In this document: positions 1 through 8,606 of the stretch, one piece after another
Position numbering within the stretch: the first letter of the stretch is position 1
How the letters are laid out: the number at the start of each line of letters is the position of its first letter
DNA from: Campylobacter concisus
GTDB taxonomy: Bacteria > Campylobacterota > Campylobacteria > Campylobacterales > Campylobacteraceae
Length of the DNA: 64,000 bases
Direction: 5' to 3'
Assembly: GCF_003048375.1 (NCBI RefSeq)
Contig: NZ_CP021642.1
Location: 1,682,527 to 1,746,526, forward strand
The notes under the pieces: model-generated
What the model saw: the letters and a program-made list of their open reading frames with translations, nothing else
Database searches by the model: none
What the model was told of the DNA's origin: nothing
Program-made: the position numbers and the translations under genes

Positions 1-507
1 GGCATCAGAGTTAAAATTTCAAGCTTTGCTAAACTTGCCCCAGCTGCTCAAATGAACAGAGCAAAGGCTAGCTCAAACTACCTAAGCTCACAAATGGCAA
101 ACTACGAAGCAAAAGAGGCTGGATACGACGAGGCGCTACTTCTTGATAGCGAGGGCTTTGTGGCTGAAGGTCCAGGCGAGTGCTTCTTCATCGTTGAAAA
201 TGGCGCATTGATCACTCCACCAAACGACAACAGCCTACTTAGCATCACTCAAGATACAGTCATAAGACTAGCTCACGATCTTGACATCGAAGTAAGAAGA
301 GAGCGCATCACAAGAGATCAAGCATACACAGCTGACGAGGCATTTTTCACTGGCACTGCAGCTGAAGTAACGCCGATAAACAGTATAGATAACCGCATCA
401 TCGGCAACGGTGCTAGAGGCGAAGTGACAAAGAGACTACAAAAAGCTTACTTTGACGTAGTTTATGGTCTAAACAAAAAATACGAATCATTTTTAACATA
501 TATTTAA
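1..507 (+). CDS. ilvE: Branched-chain amino acid aminotransferase, C-terminal part (5' end outside window)
   Basis: The reading frame is open from base 1, so only the last 168 codons are present. IlvE is a class IV PLP enzyme that transfers an amino group between glutamate and the keto acids of leucine, isoleucine and valine in the cytoplasm. Visible family signatures are the stretch EGPGECFFIVENG followed by ITPP, and FFTGTAAEVTPI near the C terminus, which matches the cofactor phosphate-binding TGTAAEVTP segment of the family. The next gene starts 17 bases downstream with its own ribosome binding site (AAAGGA). A D-amino acid or aminodeoxychorismate relative is less likely because the TGTAAEVTP form is typical of IlvE. 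Confidence 0.93.
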   Translation, partial: GIRVKISSFAKLAPAAQMNRAKASSNYLSSQMANYEAKEAGYDEALLLDSEGFVAEGPGECFFIVENGALITPPNDNSLLSITQDTVIRLAHDLDIEVRRERITRDQAYTADEAFFTGTAAEVTPINSIDNRIIGNGARGEVTKRLQKAYFDVVYGLNKKYESFLTYI

Positions 508-523
508 GATTTAAAGGAACGAA

Positions 524-1636
524 ATGCCCGCTGATTTAAATGATTATTTCAACAAAAAAAAGCCAGGTAATGACAACAGGGGCTCAGGTCAAAATAATGA
601 CAAAGAGCCACCTTTTAAAAAGGATTTTAAAATGCCAAATATACCAAGTGGCTTTGGCAAATTTGGTGCGCTAGCCTACATCATAATCGCCATTATCGCG
701 ATCCTTGCTATCACTCAGCCTTTTAAAGTGATACACTCAGGCGAGGTCGGCATCAAAGCCACAGCGGGTAAATATGAGCCAAATCCTTTGCAACCAGGAT
801 TTCACTTTTTTTTACCATTTATCCAAAATATCATCGTAGTTGATACTAGAGTTAGGATCATCAACTACACTTCAGGCGAAGATATGGGCGAGAGCTTGCA
901 AAAGTCTTATCAAGGAGCTGGAATTTTACGCAAAAACTCTATCTCAGTTTTAGACGCTAGAAATTTACCAGTTAGCATCGATATCACCGTGCAGTACCGT
1001 CTAAATCCAGAAAATGCGCCACAAACTATCGCATCTTGGGGTCTTAGCTGGGAGAGCAAGATCGTTGATCCTGTCGTGCGCGACGTGGTTCGCAGCATCG
1101 CTGGTAAATACACAGCCGAAGAGCTACCGACAAAGAGAAACGACCTAGCTAGACAGATCGATGATGGCATAAGAAAAGACATCGACTCACAGCCAAACAA
1201 GCCAGTTGAGCTTCTAACAGTGCAGCTTCGTGAGATCATCTTGCCTTCAAAGGTAAAAGAGCAGATCGAGCGCGTTCAGATCGCTAAACAAGAGGCCGAG
1301 AGGACAAAATACGAGGTCGAGCGTGCAAATCAAGAGGCCCTAAAACAAGCCGCACTTGCCGAGGGTAGCGCAAAAGCTGCGATCATCGAGGCAAAGGGTA
1401 AGGCCGATGCTATCAAGATCGAGGCTGATGCGACTGCGTATGCAAACAAAGAGATCGCAAAAAGTGTAGATCAAAATTTATTAAATTTAAAACAGATCGA
1501 GACGCAAAATAGGTTTAACGACGCTCTTAAAGAGAACAAAGATGCCAAAATTTTCTTAACACCTGGCGGAGCTGTGCCAAATATCTGGCTAGATGCAAAA
1601 GATAGGGCAAAAGCTAGCTCGGTTAGCGAAAGGTAA
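524..1636 (+). CDS. SPFH/band-7 (prohibitin/HflC-like) membrane protein
   Basis: A 370-residue protein with a polar Asn/Gly/Lys-rich N-terminal tail (about 1-45), one membrane segment (about 48-66) and then a band-7 domain (about 68-260). A long Ala/Glu/Lys-rich helix follows (about 255-330, with runs such as [19 protein letters not shown]). This is the usual SPFH layout: membrane anchor, globular domain, oligomerising coiled coil. Relatives form ring or cage scaffolds and often modulate membrane proteases such as FtsH. No protease gene is adjacent, so the partner here is unknown. It is followed 2 bases later by hisIE, an arrangement that suggests co-transcription rather than shared function. 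Confidence 0.85.
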   Translation: MPADLNDYFNKKKPGNDNRGSGQNNDKEPPFKKDFKMPNIPSGFGKFGALAYIIIAIIAILAITQPFKVIHSGEVGIKATAGKYEPNPLQPGFHFFLPFIQNIIVVDTRVRIINYTSGEDMGESLQKSYQGAGILRKNSISVLDARNLPVSIDITVQYRLNPENAPQTIASWGLSWESKIVDPVVRDVVRSIAGKYTAEELPTKRNDLARQIDDGIRKDIDSQPNKPVELLTVQLREIILPSKVKEQIERVQIAKQEAERTKYEVERANQEALKQAALAEGSAKAAIIEAKGKADAIKIEADATAYANKEIAKSVDQNLLNLKQIETQNRFNDALKENKDAKIFLTPGGAVPNIWLDAKDRAKASSVSER

Positions 1637-1638
1637 AA

Positions 1639-2373
1639 ATGAATAGCGTAGCAAAAAGTATAGACTGGCAAAAGGTTAGTGGATTGCTCCCGGTGGTGGT
1701 TTGCGATCATGCTACAAACGAGGTTTTGATGCTTGCTTTTATGAACGAAGAAGCACTAAATTTAAGTCTATCTAGCCGCTACGCTCACTACTTTTCACGC
1801 ACTAAAAATAGAATTTGGAAAAAAGGCGAAGAGAGTGGCAACACACAAGAGATCAAGGCTGCGTTTTTAGACTGCGACAACGACACTTTGCTTTTAAAAG
1901 TCATTCAAAATGGAGGCGCTGCTTGTCACACTGGGGCAAGGTCTTGCTTTTTTAACGAGATAAATTTAGAAAATTTAGAAATTTCTGATCAAAAATGCGA
2001 GGTTAAAAAGCCAAGTTACGGCGTCATTGACGAACTTTATCACGTTATAGAAGATAGAAAGCTAAATGCAGATCCACAAACTTCATACGTGGCAAGTCTT
2101 TTTAAAAAGGGTGAAAATCAAATTCTAAAAAAAGTTGGCGAGGAGGCTACAGAACTTGTCATGGCGGCAAAAGAGCTTAGTTTTGCCAAGCAGACAAAAC
2201 AAGATGAGCAAAAGGCAAAAAATGACCTCATCTATGAAGCAGCTGATCTTTGCTTTCACGCGCTTGTCGCACTTTCAGCCCACAACATACATCCAGATAC
2301 CGTCAAAAACGAGCTTGCAAGGCGTTTTGGCATGAGCGGTATCGAAGAAAAAAGATCGCGAGATGTTAAATAG
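1639..2373 (+). CDS. hisIE: Bifunctional phosphoribosyl-AMP cyclohydrolase / phosphoribosyl-ATP pyrophosphatase
   Basis: A 244-residue fusion that performs steps 2 and 3 of histidine biosynthesis. Residues about 1-115 are the HisI cyclohydrolase domain, with [16 protein letters not shown] and the metal-binding [15 protein letters not shown] segment. Residues about 125-240 are the HisE pyrophosphatase domain, with the helical motif [13 protein letters not shown] and [13 protein letters not shown]. The fused order is the standard I-E type, so nothing is missing. It starts 2 bases after the band-7 gene, and its end overlaps the next gene by 11 bases. No other his genes are in the window. Confidence 0.95.
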   Translation: MNSVAKSIDWQKVSGLLPVVVCDHATNEVLMLAFMNEEALNLSLSSRYAHYFSRTKNRIWKKGEESGNTQEIKAAFLDCDNDTLLLKVIQNGGAACHTGARSCFFNEINLENLEISDQKCEVKKPSYGVIDELYHVIEDRKLNADPQTSYVASLFKKGENQILKKVGEEATELVMAAKELSFAKQTKQDEQKAKNDLIYEAADLCFHALVALSAHNIHPDTVKNELARRFGMSGIEEKRSRDVK

Positions 2374-2893
2374 CATCAAGCACAACATACTTTTCATACT
2401 TCAAAACGCCAAACTTATCGACTTTCTAGCCTATGGTTGGGTGTTTTTAGCATTTATATTTATCGTGCTTTTAGGAATTTTTGTTGCGATAAAATCATGG
2501 TGGCAGATAGGATTTTTATTTATCCTAGCTGGTTTTTTGGGACTTTTTGCAGGTAACTACTACGCAAACAAATATATAAATGAAAACCTAAGACCAGTTA
2601 GCATAAGCAAAATAAACACAAAGCAGCTTCAATATGTCGATGCATTGATGGTTGATTTTAACATCACAAATAACTCAAACTACACATTAAACGTTTGCAA
2701 AATCGAGCTTGGCTTCTACCTTGGTTCAACGCAAAGCACGAGAAATTTTCTAAATTCACTAAACCCTTTTGCTAAAAAACGTATCATTTTAAATGAAGCG
2801 CTTTTGCCAAAGCAGAGCAAGCAGATAAGAGAATTTGTCAATGACTTTGCCTTCATTGACTACAATATCACCAAAAAAGCGGAGTGTTTTTGA
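2363..2893 (+). CDS. DUF2393 family membrane protein (first of a tandem pair)
   Basis: A 176-residue protein with two hydrophobic segments (about 24-44 and 50-66) and an extracytoplasmic domain rich in beta-strand residues. The [24 protein letters not shown] part resembles the small beta-sandwich domains that describe attachments of peripheral groups in this family. The start ATG lies inside the end of hisIE (11-base overlap). The function of DUF2393 proteins is not known; they are widespread in Campylobacter. The next gene has the same length and layout, so the two look like paralogues that may act together. Confidence 0.75.
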   Translation: MLNSIKHNILFILQNAKLIDFLAYGWVFLAFIFIVLLGIFVAIKSWWQIGFLFILAGFLGLFAGNYYANKYINENLRPVSISKINTKQLQYVDALMVDFNITNNSNYTLNVCKIELGFYLGSTQSTRNFLNSLNPFAKKRIILNEALLPKQSKQIREFVNDFAFIDYNITKKAECF

Positions 2894-3444
2894 TGAGCTC
2901 AAACTACTTTACCATCGTTCATATCATCGTGCTTTTCGCGATCGCACTACTTTCTATTTTATTTCTTGTGCTCTCACTTAGAGCTGAGCGAAAGCTATTT
3001 TTATCGCTACTTTTTACAAATATTTTGGTCTCAACCACGCTTGCCATTTTTTTGATGCTAGTTCTTGATAAATACACCAAAAAAGGCATAGTCGAGGGTG
3101 TAAAGAGCGAGCGAGTGTTAAGAAATGAAAGCATCGTCTTTCGAGGTCAAGTAAGAAATGTCGGCAAATTTACCATTAGCAAATGCACTCTTACAATTAA
3201 GCTTATTAATCAGCCGCTAAATAAAAACGATCTTGGTGGCGAAGCGCTATTTAAACCAAGCGGGCTCTCATTTTTCTCATGGGTTTTTGGAGGCGATGAG
3301 GACGAGAGACCAAACACTGTGGCATATAAATTTGACGTAGCTCAAAATTTACCAAAGCAAAAAGCGGTGCCATTTACAGTAACTATGCCCTATCCGCCAT
3401 ATTTTAAAAATGGTATGAATATCACAAAACTTAGTTGCTACTAA
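2893..3444 (+). CDS. DUF2393 family membrane protein (second of a tandem pair)
   Basis: A 183-residue protein in the same arrangement as its upstream neighbour: two N-terminal membrane segments (about 7-26 and 34-55) and a periplasmic domain, in which VFRGQVRNVGKFTISKCTLTI parallels the neighbour's [18 protein letters not shown] segment. The start chosen is the ATG that shares its A with the upstream stop codon (TGATG); a GTG three codons earlier is also open but has no better ribosome binding site. Function unknown. A hairpin terminator for the opposing accBC operon lies just downstream. Confidence 0.72.
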   Translation: MSSNYFTIVHIIVLFAIALLSILFLVLSLRAERKLFLSLLFTNILVSTTLAIFLMLVLDKYTKKGIVEGVKSERVLRNESIVFRGQVRNVGKFTISKCTLTIKLINQPLNKNDLGGEALFKPSGLSFFSWVFGGDEDERPNTVAYKFDVAQNLPKQKAVPFTVTMPYPPYFKNGMNITKLSCY

Positions 3445-3548
3445 TAAATTTAGATAAATTTTTAGTATTTATCACGTTTTGCAAATAATTATAAACTGGC
3501 TAAATTTCTCTTAAATCTAAATAAAATTTGGCTTATATATAAAATAAG

Positions 3549-3589
3549 AAATTTTAAACCAAAGCCAAAAAGGCAATGGTTTAAAATTT
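3549..3589 (-). terminator. Hairpin terminator downstream of accC
   Basis: Two 13-base arms, AAATTTTAAACCA (3549-3561) and TGGTTTAAAATTT (3577-3589), pair perfectly, with an inner GCC/GGC pair enclosing five A residues. It sits 4 bases beyond the accC stop and lies between two converging operons, so it may stop transcription from both sides. Confidence 0.7.
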
Positions 3590-3593
3590 AGTT

Positions 3594-4925
3594 TTAATGT
3601 CTTGAAAGATAGTTTGTATCGTAGTTGTTGCTTAAAAAGTCTTTGTTTTCCATCATGGCGATGTGAAAGTCTTTTGTTGTTTTGATGCCGCTTATTATGA
3701 GCTGATCAAGAGCAACTTTCATCTTGTGAATGGCTCTATTTCTATCAGTGTCCCAAACAACGAGCTTGCCGATCATACTGTCATAATACGGCGGTATAGA
3801 GTAGTCTTGGTAGATGTGACTATCCATTCTCACGTTGCGGCCACCTGGACAGACATATTTTGTGATCTTGCCAGGGCACGGAGTGAAGGTGTTTGGATCC
3901 TCAGCTGTGATCCTGCACTCGATCGCATGGCCTTTTAGCTCGATGCTCTTTTGTGACGGTAGCTTTTCACCCTCAGCCACTTTTATCATAAGCTCGATGA
4001 TATCAAGCCCGCTTACCATTTCGCTTACTGTGTGCTCGACTTGAAGTCTTGTGTTCATCTCGATGAAGTAAAAGTCTAAATTTTTATCAACCAAAAACTC
4101 AAACGTACCTGCCCCCTCGTAGCCGATCGCTTTTGCTGCTTTTATGGCAGTTTCATGTAGCCTCTCTCTTGTTTTTTCATCAAGCAAGATAGCTGGGCTC
4201 TCTTCGATCAGCTTTTGGTGACGGCGCTGCATAGAGCAGTCGCGCTCGCCTATGTGAAGCACGTTGCCGTGGCTATCACCGATGATTTGAACCTCGATGT
4301 GGCGTGGATTTAGGATATATTTTTCCATATACATCGTGCCATCGCCAAATGCGCTCATCGCCTCGCTCTCAGCAGACCAAAATGCTTTTTCTAAATCAGC
4401 CTCTTTTTCAACCACGCGCATACCGCGTCCGCCACCACCTGCCGCAGCTTTTAAGATGACAGGGTAGCCGATCTTTTTGGCTAGCTCTTTTGCAGCTTTT
4501 GTATCAGCCACAGCGCCGTCTGAGCCAGGGATGACTGGCACGCCGGCTCTTTGCATGACCTGTTTTGCCTTGCTCTTATCGCTCATCAAAGCCATCGCAG
4601 CAACGCTTGGTCCAATGAATTTGATCTTGTGGTGTGAGCAAATTTCAACAAAATTTTGATTTTCACTTAGAAAGCCATAACCTGGGAAGATAGCGTCTGC
4701 TTCGCTGATCTCAGCTGCGCTTATGATAGCTGGGATGTTTAGGTAGCTATCGCTTGAGCGCTCTTTACCGATGCAAATGGCCACGTCGGCGTATTTTACG
4801 TAAAGCGCGTCTTTGTCAGCGGTTGAATAAACTACAACGGCTTCTTTACCCATCTCCTTTATCGTTCGCAAAGCACGAAGAGCGATCTCACCGCGGTTTG
4901 CGATTAAAATTCTTTTTAATTCCAT
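3594..4925 (-). CDS. accC: Acetyl-CoA carboxylase, biotin carboxylase subunit
   Basis: A 443-residue ATP-grasp enzyme that carboxylates the biotin on AccB, the first half-reaction of malonyl-CoA formation for fatty acid synthesis. The N terminus RILIANRGEIALRALR, the glycine-rich nucleotide loop KAAAGGGGRGMRVV, the ERDCSMQRRHQKLIEE region and the active-site FIEMNTRLQVEHTV are all intact, and the length is normal. Its ATG overlaps the accB stop by one base (TAATG), so the two are translated together. The carboxyltransferase genes accA and accD are not in this window. Confidence 0.97.
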   Translation of the reverse strand: MELKRILIANRGEIALRALRTIKEMGKEAVVVYSTADKDALYVKYADVAICIGKERSSDSYLNIPAIISAAEISEADAIFPGYGFLSENQNFVEICSHHKIKFIGPSVAAMALMSDKSKAKQVMQRAGVPVIPGSDGAVADTKAAKELAKKIGYPVILKAAAGGGGRGMRVVEKEADLEKAFWSAESEAMSAFGDGTMYMEKYILNPRHIEVQIIGDSHGNVLHIGERDCSMQRRHQKLIEESPAILLDEKTRERLHETAIKAAKAIGYEGAGTFEFLVDKNLDFYFIEMNTRLQVEHTVSEMVSGLDIIELMIKVAEGEKLPSQKSIELKGHAIECRITAEDPNTFTPCPGKITKYVCPGGRNVRMDSHIYQDYSIPPYYDSMIGKLVVWDTDRNRAIHKMKVALDQLIISGIKTTKDFHIAMMENKDFLSNNYDTNYLSRH

Positions 4926-5377
4926 TAATTTTTCTCCACGCCAAACAACGGCAATCCAAACTCAACTGGCTGTCCGTCAGAGACTAGCATCTCAGTGATC
5001 TGGCAGTCAAACTCAGCCTCGATCTCGTTCATGATCTTCATAGCTTCGATGATGCCCACTACATCGCCTTTTCTCACTCTTTGACCTACTTTTACAAATG
5101 GTGCAGCGCCTGGGCTTGGAGCAGCGTAGAAAGTACCTACCATAGGAGATTTTATGCTATCTTTTGGCGAATTTGCAGCTGGTTTTACCTCTGAGCTAAC
5201 GACAACATTTACAGGTGTTGGCGCTGGAGCTGCTGCTTGTGCTGCTGGCTTTGCAGGCGCGCAATAATCAGCAAATTTCTCTACCTCGACCTCAAAATCA
5301 CCACTTTTTATCTTGATATGATTCATCTCCATACCATTAAAAAATTCGATAAGCTCTTTTATATCTTCTTTTTTCAT
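4925..5377 (-). CDS. accB: Acetyl-CoA carboxylase, biotin carboxyl carrier protein
   Basis: A 150-residue carrier. The N-terminal helix region (1-40) docks to AccC, an Ala/Pro linker spans about 41-72, and the biotinyl domain runs from about 75 to 150. The biotin attachment motif EAMKIMNE is intact, with the acceptor lysine at residue 114. It starts the accB-accC operon. Its activity depends on biotin; biotin synthase (bioB) is elsewhere in the window. Confidence 0.97.
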   Translation of the reverse strand: MKKEDIKELIEFFNGMEMNHIKIKSGDFEVEVEKFADYCAPAKPAAQAAAPAPTPVNVVVSSEVKPAANSPKDSIKSPMVGTFYAAPSPGAAPFVKVGQRVRKGDVVGIIEAMKIMNEIEAEFDCQITEMLVSDGQPVEFGLPLFGVEKN

Positions 5378-5462
5378 AGAAAATTCTCCTAAATTTTTAT
5401 ATAAGCCCCTAATTGTAGCGAAATTTAAATAAATTTAATTTTTAGCTGGCATAAAATTTGTG

Positions 5463-6122
5463 CTAAATTCTACTTTTTTCTAGCAAATTTATAATAAAAA
5501 ATAAGAAAAAACTAAGCACAACTAAAACAAGACTTAAAGCGAGTGCCTGATCGCTTCTGCCGTCATAGACTGCGTTGTAGATGGCAAGTGAGATGGTGTC
5601 TGTTTTGCCTATGATATTGCCGCCTAAAATGAGCGTTATGCCAACCTCGCCAAGCCCTCGCGAAAGCGCTAGGATAAAGGCTGCTGCCACACTTTTTGCG
5701 ATGCTTGGGAAAAGCACCAAAACGGCTGTTTGAAATTTATTTTTACCAAGGCTATATGCTGCTTCACTTAGGCTTTTTGAAAGTGAGCCTAGCGCTGAGG
5801 CTACGGGCTTTACAAAAAGTGGCAGCGAGGCTATGAAGGCTGCTATAACGAGGGCTTTAAAGCTAAAGACGATCTCTAAATTTAAAGCCTTGCCGATGAT
5901 GCCATTTTTGCCAAGTAGATAAAGCAGTAAAAATCCCGTCGCAATGGGCGGAAATATGAGAGGAAAGGTGACTATCATCTCAGCAACTGCTTTAAATTTA
6001 GAGCTGCTAAAAGCTAAAAAATAAGCAAGAGCTAGCCCAAAAATAGCAAGCAAAAGCCCTTGGCACAAAACGACCTTTATGCTTAAAAATAGTGGATCAA
6101 AAAGCCAAGCGAGCTCTTGCAA
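5463..6122 (-). CDS. Molybdate-type ABC transporter permease (ModB family), no linked ATPase
   Basis: A 219-residue polytopic protein with about five membrane segments. It carries the permease EAA loop, seen here as LSEAAYSLGKNKFQTAVLVLFP, and the ending GLGEVGITLILGGNIIGKT that is typical of ModB/CysW/TupB permeases. The start appears to be a TTG at 6122 preceded by AGGG; no ATG is suitable. It follows the binding-protein gene by 8 bases. No ATPase gene is attached on either side, unlike the complete mod operon at 34277-37735. Tungstate or sulfate-type specificity cannot be excluded. Confidence 0.82.
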   Translation of the reverse strand: MQELAWLFDPLFLSIKVVLCQGLLLAIFGLALAYFLAFSSSKFKAVAEMIVTFPLIFPPIATGFLLLYLLGKNGIIGKALNLEIVFSFKALVIAAFIASLPLFVKPVASALGSLSKSLSEAAYSLGKNKFQTAVLVLFPSIAKSVAAAFILALSRGLGEVGITLILGGNIIGKTDTISLAIYNAVYDGRSDQALALSLVLVVLSFFLFFIINLLEKSRI

Positions 6123-6130
6123 ATTTCGCC

Positions 6131-6829
6131 CTATCTTATGCCAAATTTAGAGTAAATTTCTTTTGATCTCTCGCTTTTTAGCTCGTTTATAAATTTCTCG
6201 CAATCAGCCTTTTTCTCGCATCCTTCAAGCTTTGCAGCCACGATGTTTGCTGGTGCATAAAGCGCCTTATCTATCAAGATAAAACTACCAAATTCATCCT
6301 TGTGTGCATTTAGCTCAGTTTGGTTGATAAAGCCAGCATCAACTTCGCCGTTTAATATATAGGTAACGACCTGTGGCACGCCTGCAACTGCTAAAATTTT
6401 ATCCTTTAGCTCGCCACTTAAATTTGCATTTTGCATAAACTCGCTCGCTCTCTTGCCATAAACAGTCTTTGCCGCGTCTGGCATAGCTATTTTTGAAAGC
6501 GTTTTTAGCTCATCAACTTTTTCTATTTTTACGCCCTTTTTGGTAGCTAGCACCAAGGCGCCAGAGCCTAAATTTACATATTCAGTAATCTTTAGATCAG
6601 ACTTTTTCAAAAAGTCCTCATCGCCCACTATCACGTCAGTTTTGCCCTCTTTTGCCTGTGCCATGATCGCTTTGATGTTTGCAAAAGAGGTGTCAATATT
6701 TACGCCATCTTTTTTGAGATTCTGCGCGACTGCTTCGACTATCTTTTTATATCCACCGCCTGCACTAACTAGCAAATTTTCATTGCCAAATGCAAAAACT
6801 GCGGCCATTAAAAGCAAAATTTTTTTCAT
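6131..6829 (-). CDS. Periplasmic substrate-binding protein, molybdate/tungstate (ModA-like)
   Basis: A 232-residue protein with a signal peptide (about 1-15) and a type 2 periplasmic binding fold. Features expected of the ModA group are the N-terminal VSAGGGYKKIVEAVAQNL, a central TDVIVGDEDF, and the late GVPQVVTYILNGEVDAGFINQTE segment. It differs clearly from the second ModA at 35060, so this is a separate binding protein and not a recent duplicate. It sits upstream of a ModB-like permease with no ATPase. The 127 bases before it form a divergent promoter region shared with the gene at 6957. Confidence 0.8.
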   Translation of the reverse strand: MKKILLLMAAVFAFGNENLLVSAGGGYKKIVEAVAQNLKKDGVNIDTSFANIKAIMAQAKEGKTDVIVGDEDFLKKSDLKITEYVNLGSGALVLATKKGVKIEKVDELKTLSKIAMPDAAKTVYGKRASEFMQNANLSGELKDKILAVAGVPQVVTYILNGEVDAGFINQTELNAHKDEFGSFILIDKALYAPANIVAAKLEGCEKKADCEKFINELKSERSKEIYSKFGIR

Positions 6830-6927
6830 ATTTTTTCCTTTAAAAATAAAATTTCAAGATTTTATAAAATATACTCTTATATATTCTTAAAATATATTTT
6901 TACAATTTCAGCCTTTTTCTAAAATGG

Positions 6928-6933
6928 TATAAT
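6928..6933 (+). promoter_or_regulatory. Probable sigma-70 -10 box for the phosphoribosyltransferase gene
   Basis: A perfect TATAAT lies 24 bases upstream of the ATG at 6957. An AT-rich stretch precedes it, as expected in Campylobacter, where the -35 box is weak. A ribosome binding site (AAAAGGA, 6945-6951) follows. Confidence 0.6.
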
Positions 6934-6956
6934 CTCGCAAAAACAAAAGGACAGAC

Positions 6957-8045
6957 ATGAACGAACTTGAGCTAAAGATGCAAGGCAAGATAGATAGGCT
7001 AACAGACAGGACTTTTAGGCTAGATCCTAGGATCGGCGAGGGCTACTTTACGGCGAAATATTTTCTAAAAGTAAATGAGATAATTAAGCAAAACCTACCA
7101 GATCAGCACGTGACGATGCAGTTTTTCCAAAGGCGCGATGATATCGTGCTTTGTGGCATCGACGAGGTTTTGGCTATCATCAATAAATTTGCCAAAAACC
7201 CAAGCAAGCTTGAAATTTACGCACTTGATGATGGCGATATCATAAATGCAAACGAGCCAGTTTTAAAGATAAGCGGCAAGTATGAAAATTTTGGCTTTTT
7301 AGAAAACGTCATTGACGCGACGCTCACTAGAAGAAGCTGCGTGGCGACAAATTCCAGAGACGTGATAAAAGCAGCAAATGGCAAGGACGTCTTTAGCATG
7401 GCAGACAGACAAGATGACATCTGTACGCAGCCAGGCGACGGCTATGCATCATTTATCGGCGGCATAAAAAAGGTCGCCACAGACGCTCAGGGCGAGCTTA
7501 CAGGGCTAAAAGGTGGTGGCACCATGCCTCACGCGCTCATTCAAATGTGCGGCGGAGACGTGGTAAAGGCTTGCCAAATTTACGCTAAAACCTTTCAAAA
7601 CGAGCAGATCACGGCCTTGGTTGATTACAACAACGACGTGATAACAGATGCTTTAAAGGCTGCAAATGCCCTAAAAGAGAGGCTTGGCGCGGTTAGAGTT
7701 GATACTAGCAAAAATTTGATAGATAGGTATTTTGATGGCAAAGATACGAGCAAATTTGACCCGCACGGCGTTTGCAAGGAGCTTATATTTGCCCTAAGAG
7801 AGGCGCTTGATAAAGCTGGCTTTAAGCACGTTAAAATCGTCGTTAGCTCAGGCTTTAATCCGCAAAAAATGAGCGAATTTGAGAAATTTAACACCCCAGT
7901 TGATATTTACGGTGTGGGAAGCTATCTTGTTAAAAATGACATTTGTGGCTTTACAGGCGATCTAGTCGAGCTAAACGGCAAAAGTGAGGCTAAATTTGGC
8001 AGAAAAAATTTCGCTTCAGATAGGCTAAAAAGAGTTAAATTTTAG
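6957..8045 (+). CDS. Nicotinate phosphoribosyltransferase-like enzyme
   Basis: A 362-residue member of the nicotinate phosphoribosyltransferase family, which makes nicotinate mononucleotide from nicotinate and PRPP for NAD recycling. Visible pieces are LTDRTFRLDPRIGEGYFTAKYFLKV, the substrate region DATLTRRSCVATNSRD, GGGTMPHALIQMCGGD, DTSKNLIDRYFDGKD and VSSGFNPQKMSEFE. The length and the last motifs fit the shorter prokaryotic type. It is read divergently from the ModA-like gene and is 8 bases ahead of a small lipoprotein gene. A pncB symbol would be reasonable but the subfamily is not certain. Confidence 0.82.
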   Translation: MNELELKMQGKIDRLTDRTFRLDPRIGEGYFTAKYFLKVNEIIKQNLPDQHVTMQFFQRRDDIVLCGIDEVLAIINKFAKNPSKLEIYALDDGDIINANEPVLKISGKYENFGFLENVIDATLTRRSCVATNSRDVIKAANGKDVFSMADRQDDICTQPGDGYASFIGGIKKVATDAQGELTGLKGGGTMPHALIQMCGGDVVKACQIYAKTFQNEQITALVDYNNDVITDALKAANALKERLGAVRVDTSKNLIDRYFDGKDTSKFDPHGVCKELIFALREALDKAGFKHVKIVVSSGFNPQKMSEFEKFNTPVDIYGVGSYLVKNDICGFTGDLVELNGKSEAKFGRKNFASDRLKRVKF

Positions 8046-8053
8046 GAGAAAAG

Positions 8054-8551
8054 ATGAAATTTATAAAAATTTTAACGATTCTGTCGCTTTTACTGACTGC
8101 TTGCACTGCCGCAACCTACGCTAACGCCTTTGAAAAAGTTGGCATCCTTGAGGACGGAGTTTATCGCTTTAGCCAAAATGGAATCGGAGTCAAAAAAGAC
8201 CTGCTTGTAAAGGTGATCTCCGTGCAAAACGCGGACAACTCGCGCAAAAAGATCATCTCCATGCTAAATATCCCTAAAAATTCTAAAATCACGGACTTTA
8301 AATCAAGCGACGCTGGCGTTATAGTCTGGCCATTTTATGAGTTTGAGGATAAATTTATAACAACGATCATCGTTGAGCGCGTAAAAAAAGAACTTGATGA
8401 TCAAAAGCTAATTAAAATGCTTGACCTTAAACACCCTTACTACTCGACCTTTTCTTCGCGCAACAAGGGTAAAAATGACGCCATAGACGTGAAATATGTG
8501 CTAAATTTCAAAGAGGCAAAGCTGGTAAAATCGTTTCAAAACCGCCCTTAA
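8054..8551 (+). CDS. Putative lipoprotein of unknown function
   Basis: A 165-residue protein with a hydrophobic N terminus (about 4-20) that ends in the lipobox LLTAC, with Cys at residue 17, so it is probably lipid-anchored. An alternative reading is a cleaved signal peptide ending at CTAATYANA. The mature part is basic and mixed alpha/beta, with no family I recognise. A good ribosome binding site (AGGAG) precedes the ATG, and the gene follows the phosphoribosyltransferase by 8 bases, so it is probably co-transcribed. Confidence 0.7.
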   Translation: MKFIKILTILSLLLTACTAATYANAFEKVGILEDGVYRFSQNGIGVKKDLLVKVISVQNADNSRKKIISMLNIPKNSKITDFKSSDAGVIVWPFYEFEDKFITTIIVERVKKELDDQKLIKMLDLKHPYYSTFSSRNKGKNDAIDVKYVLNFKEAKLVKSFQNRP

Positions 8552-8606
8552 AACTTTATTTTAAATAAATTTCATTAAAATGGCGTAATCAAAAAAAGGA
8601 TCATCT

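Noticed and set aside
910-1239. Minus-strand open frame inside the band-7 gene
   Set aside because: A shadow of the real gene: no ribosome site, biased composition and complete overlap with a well-supported protein.
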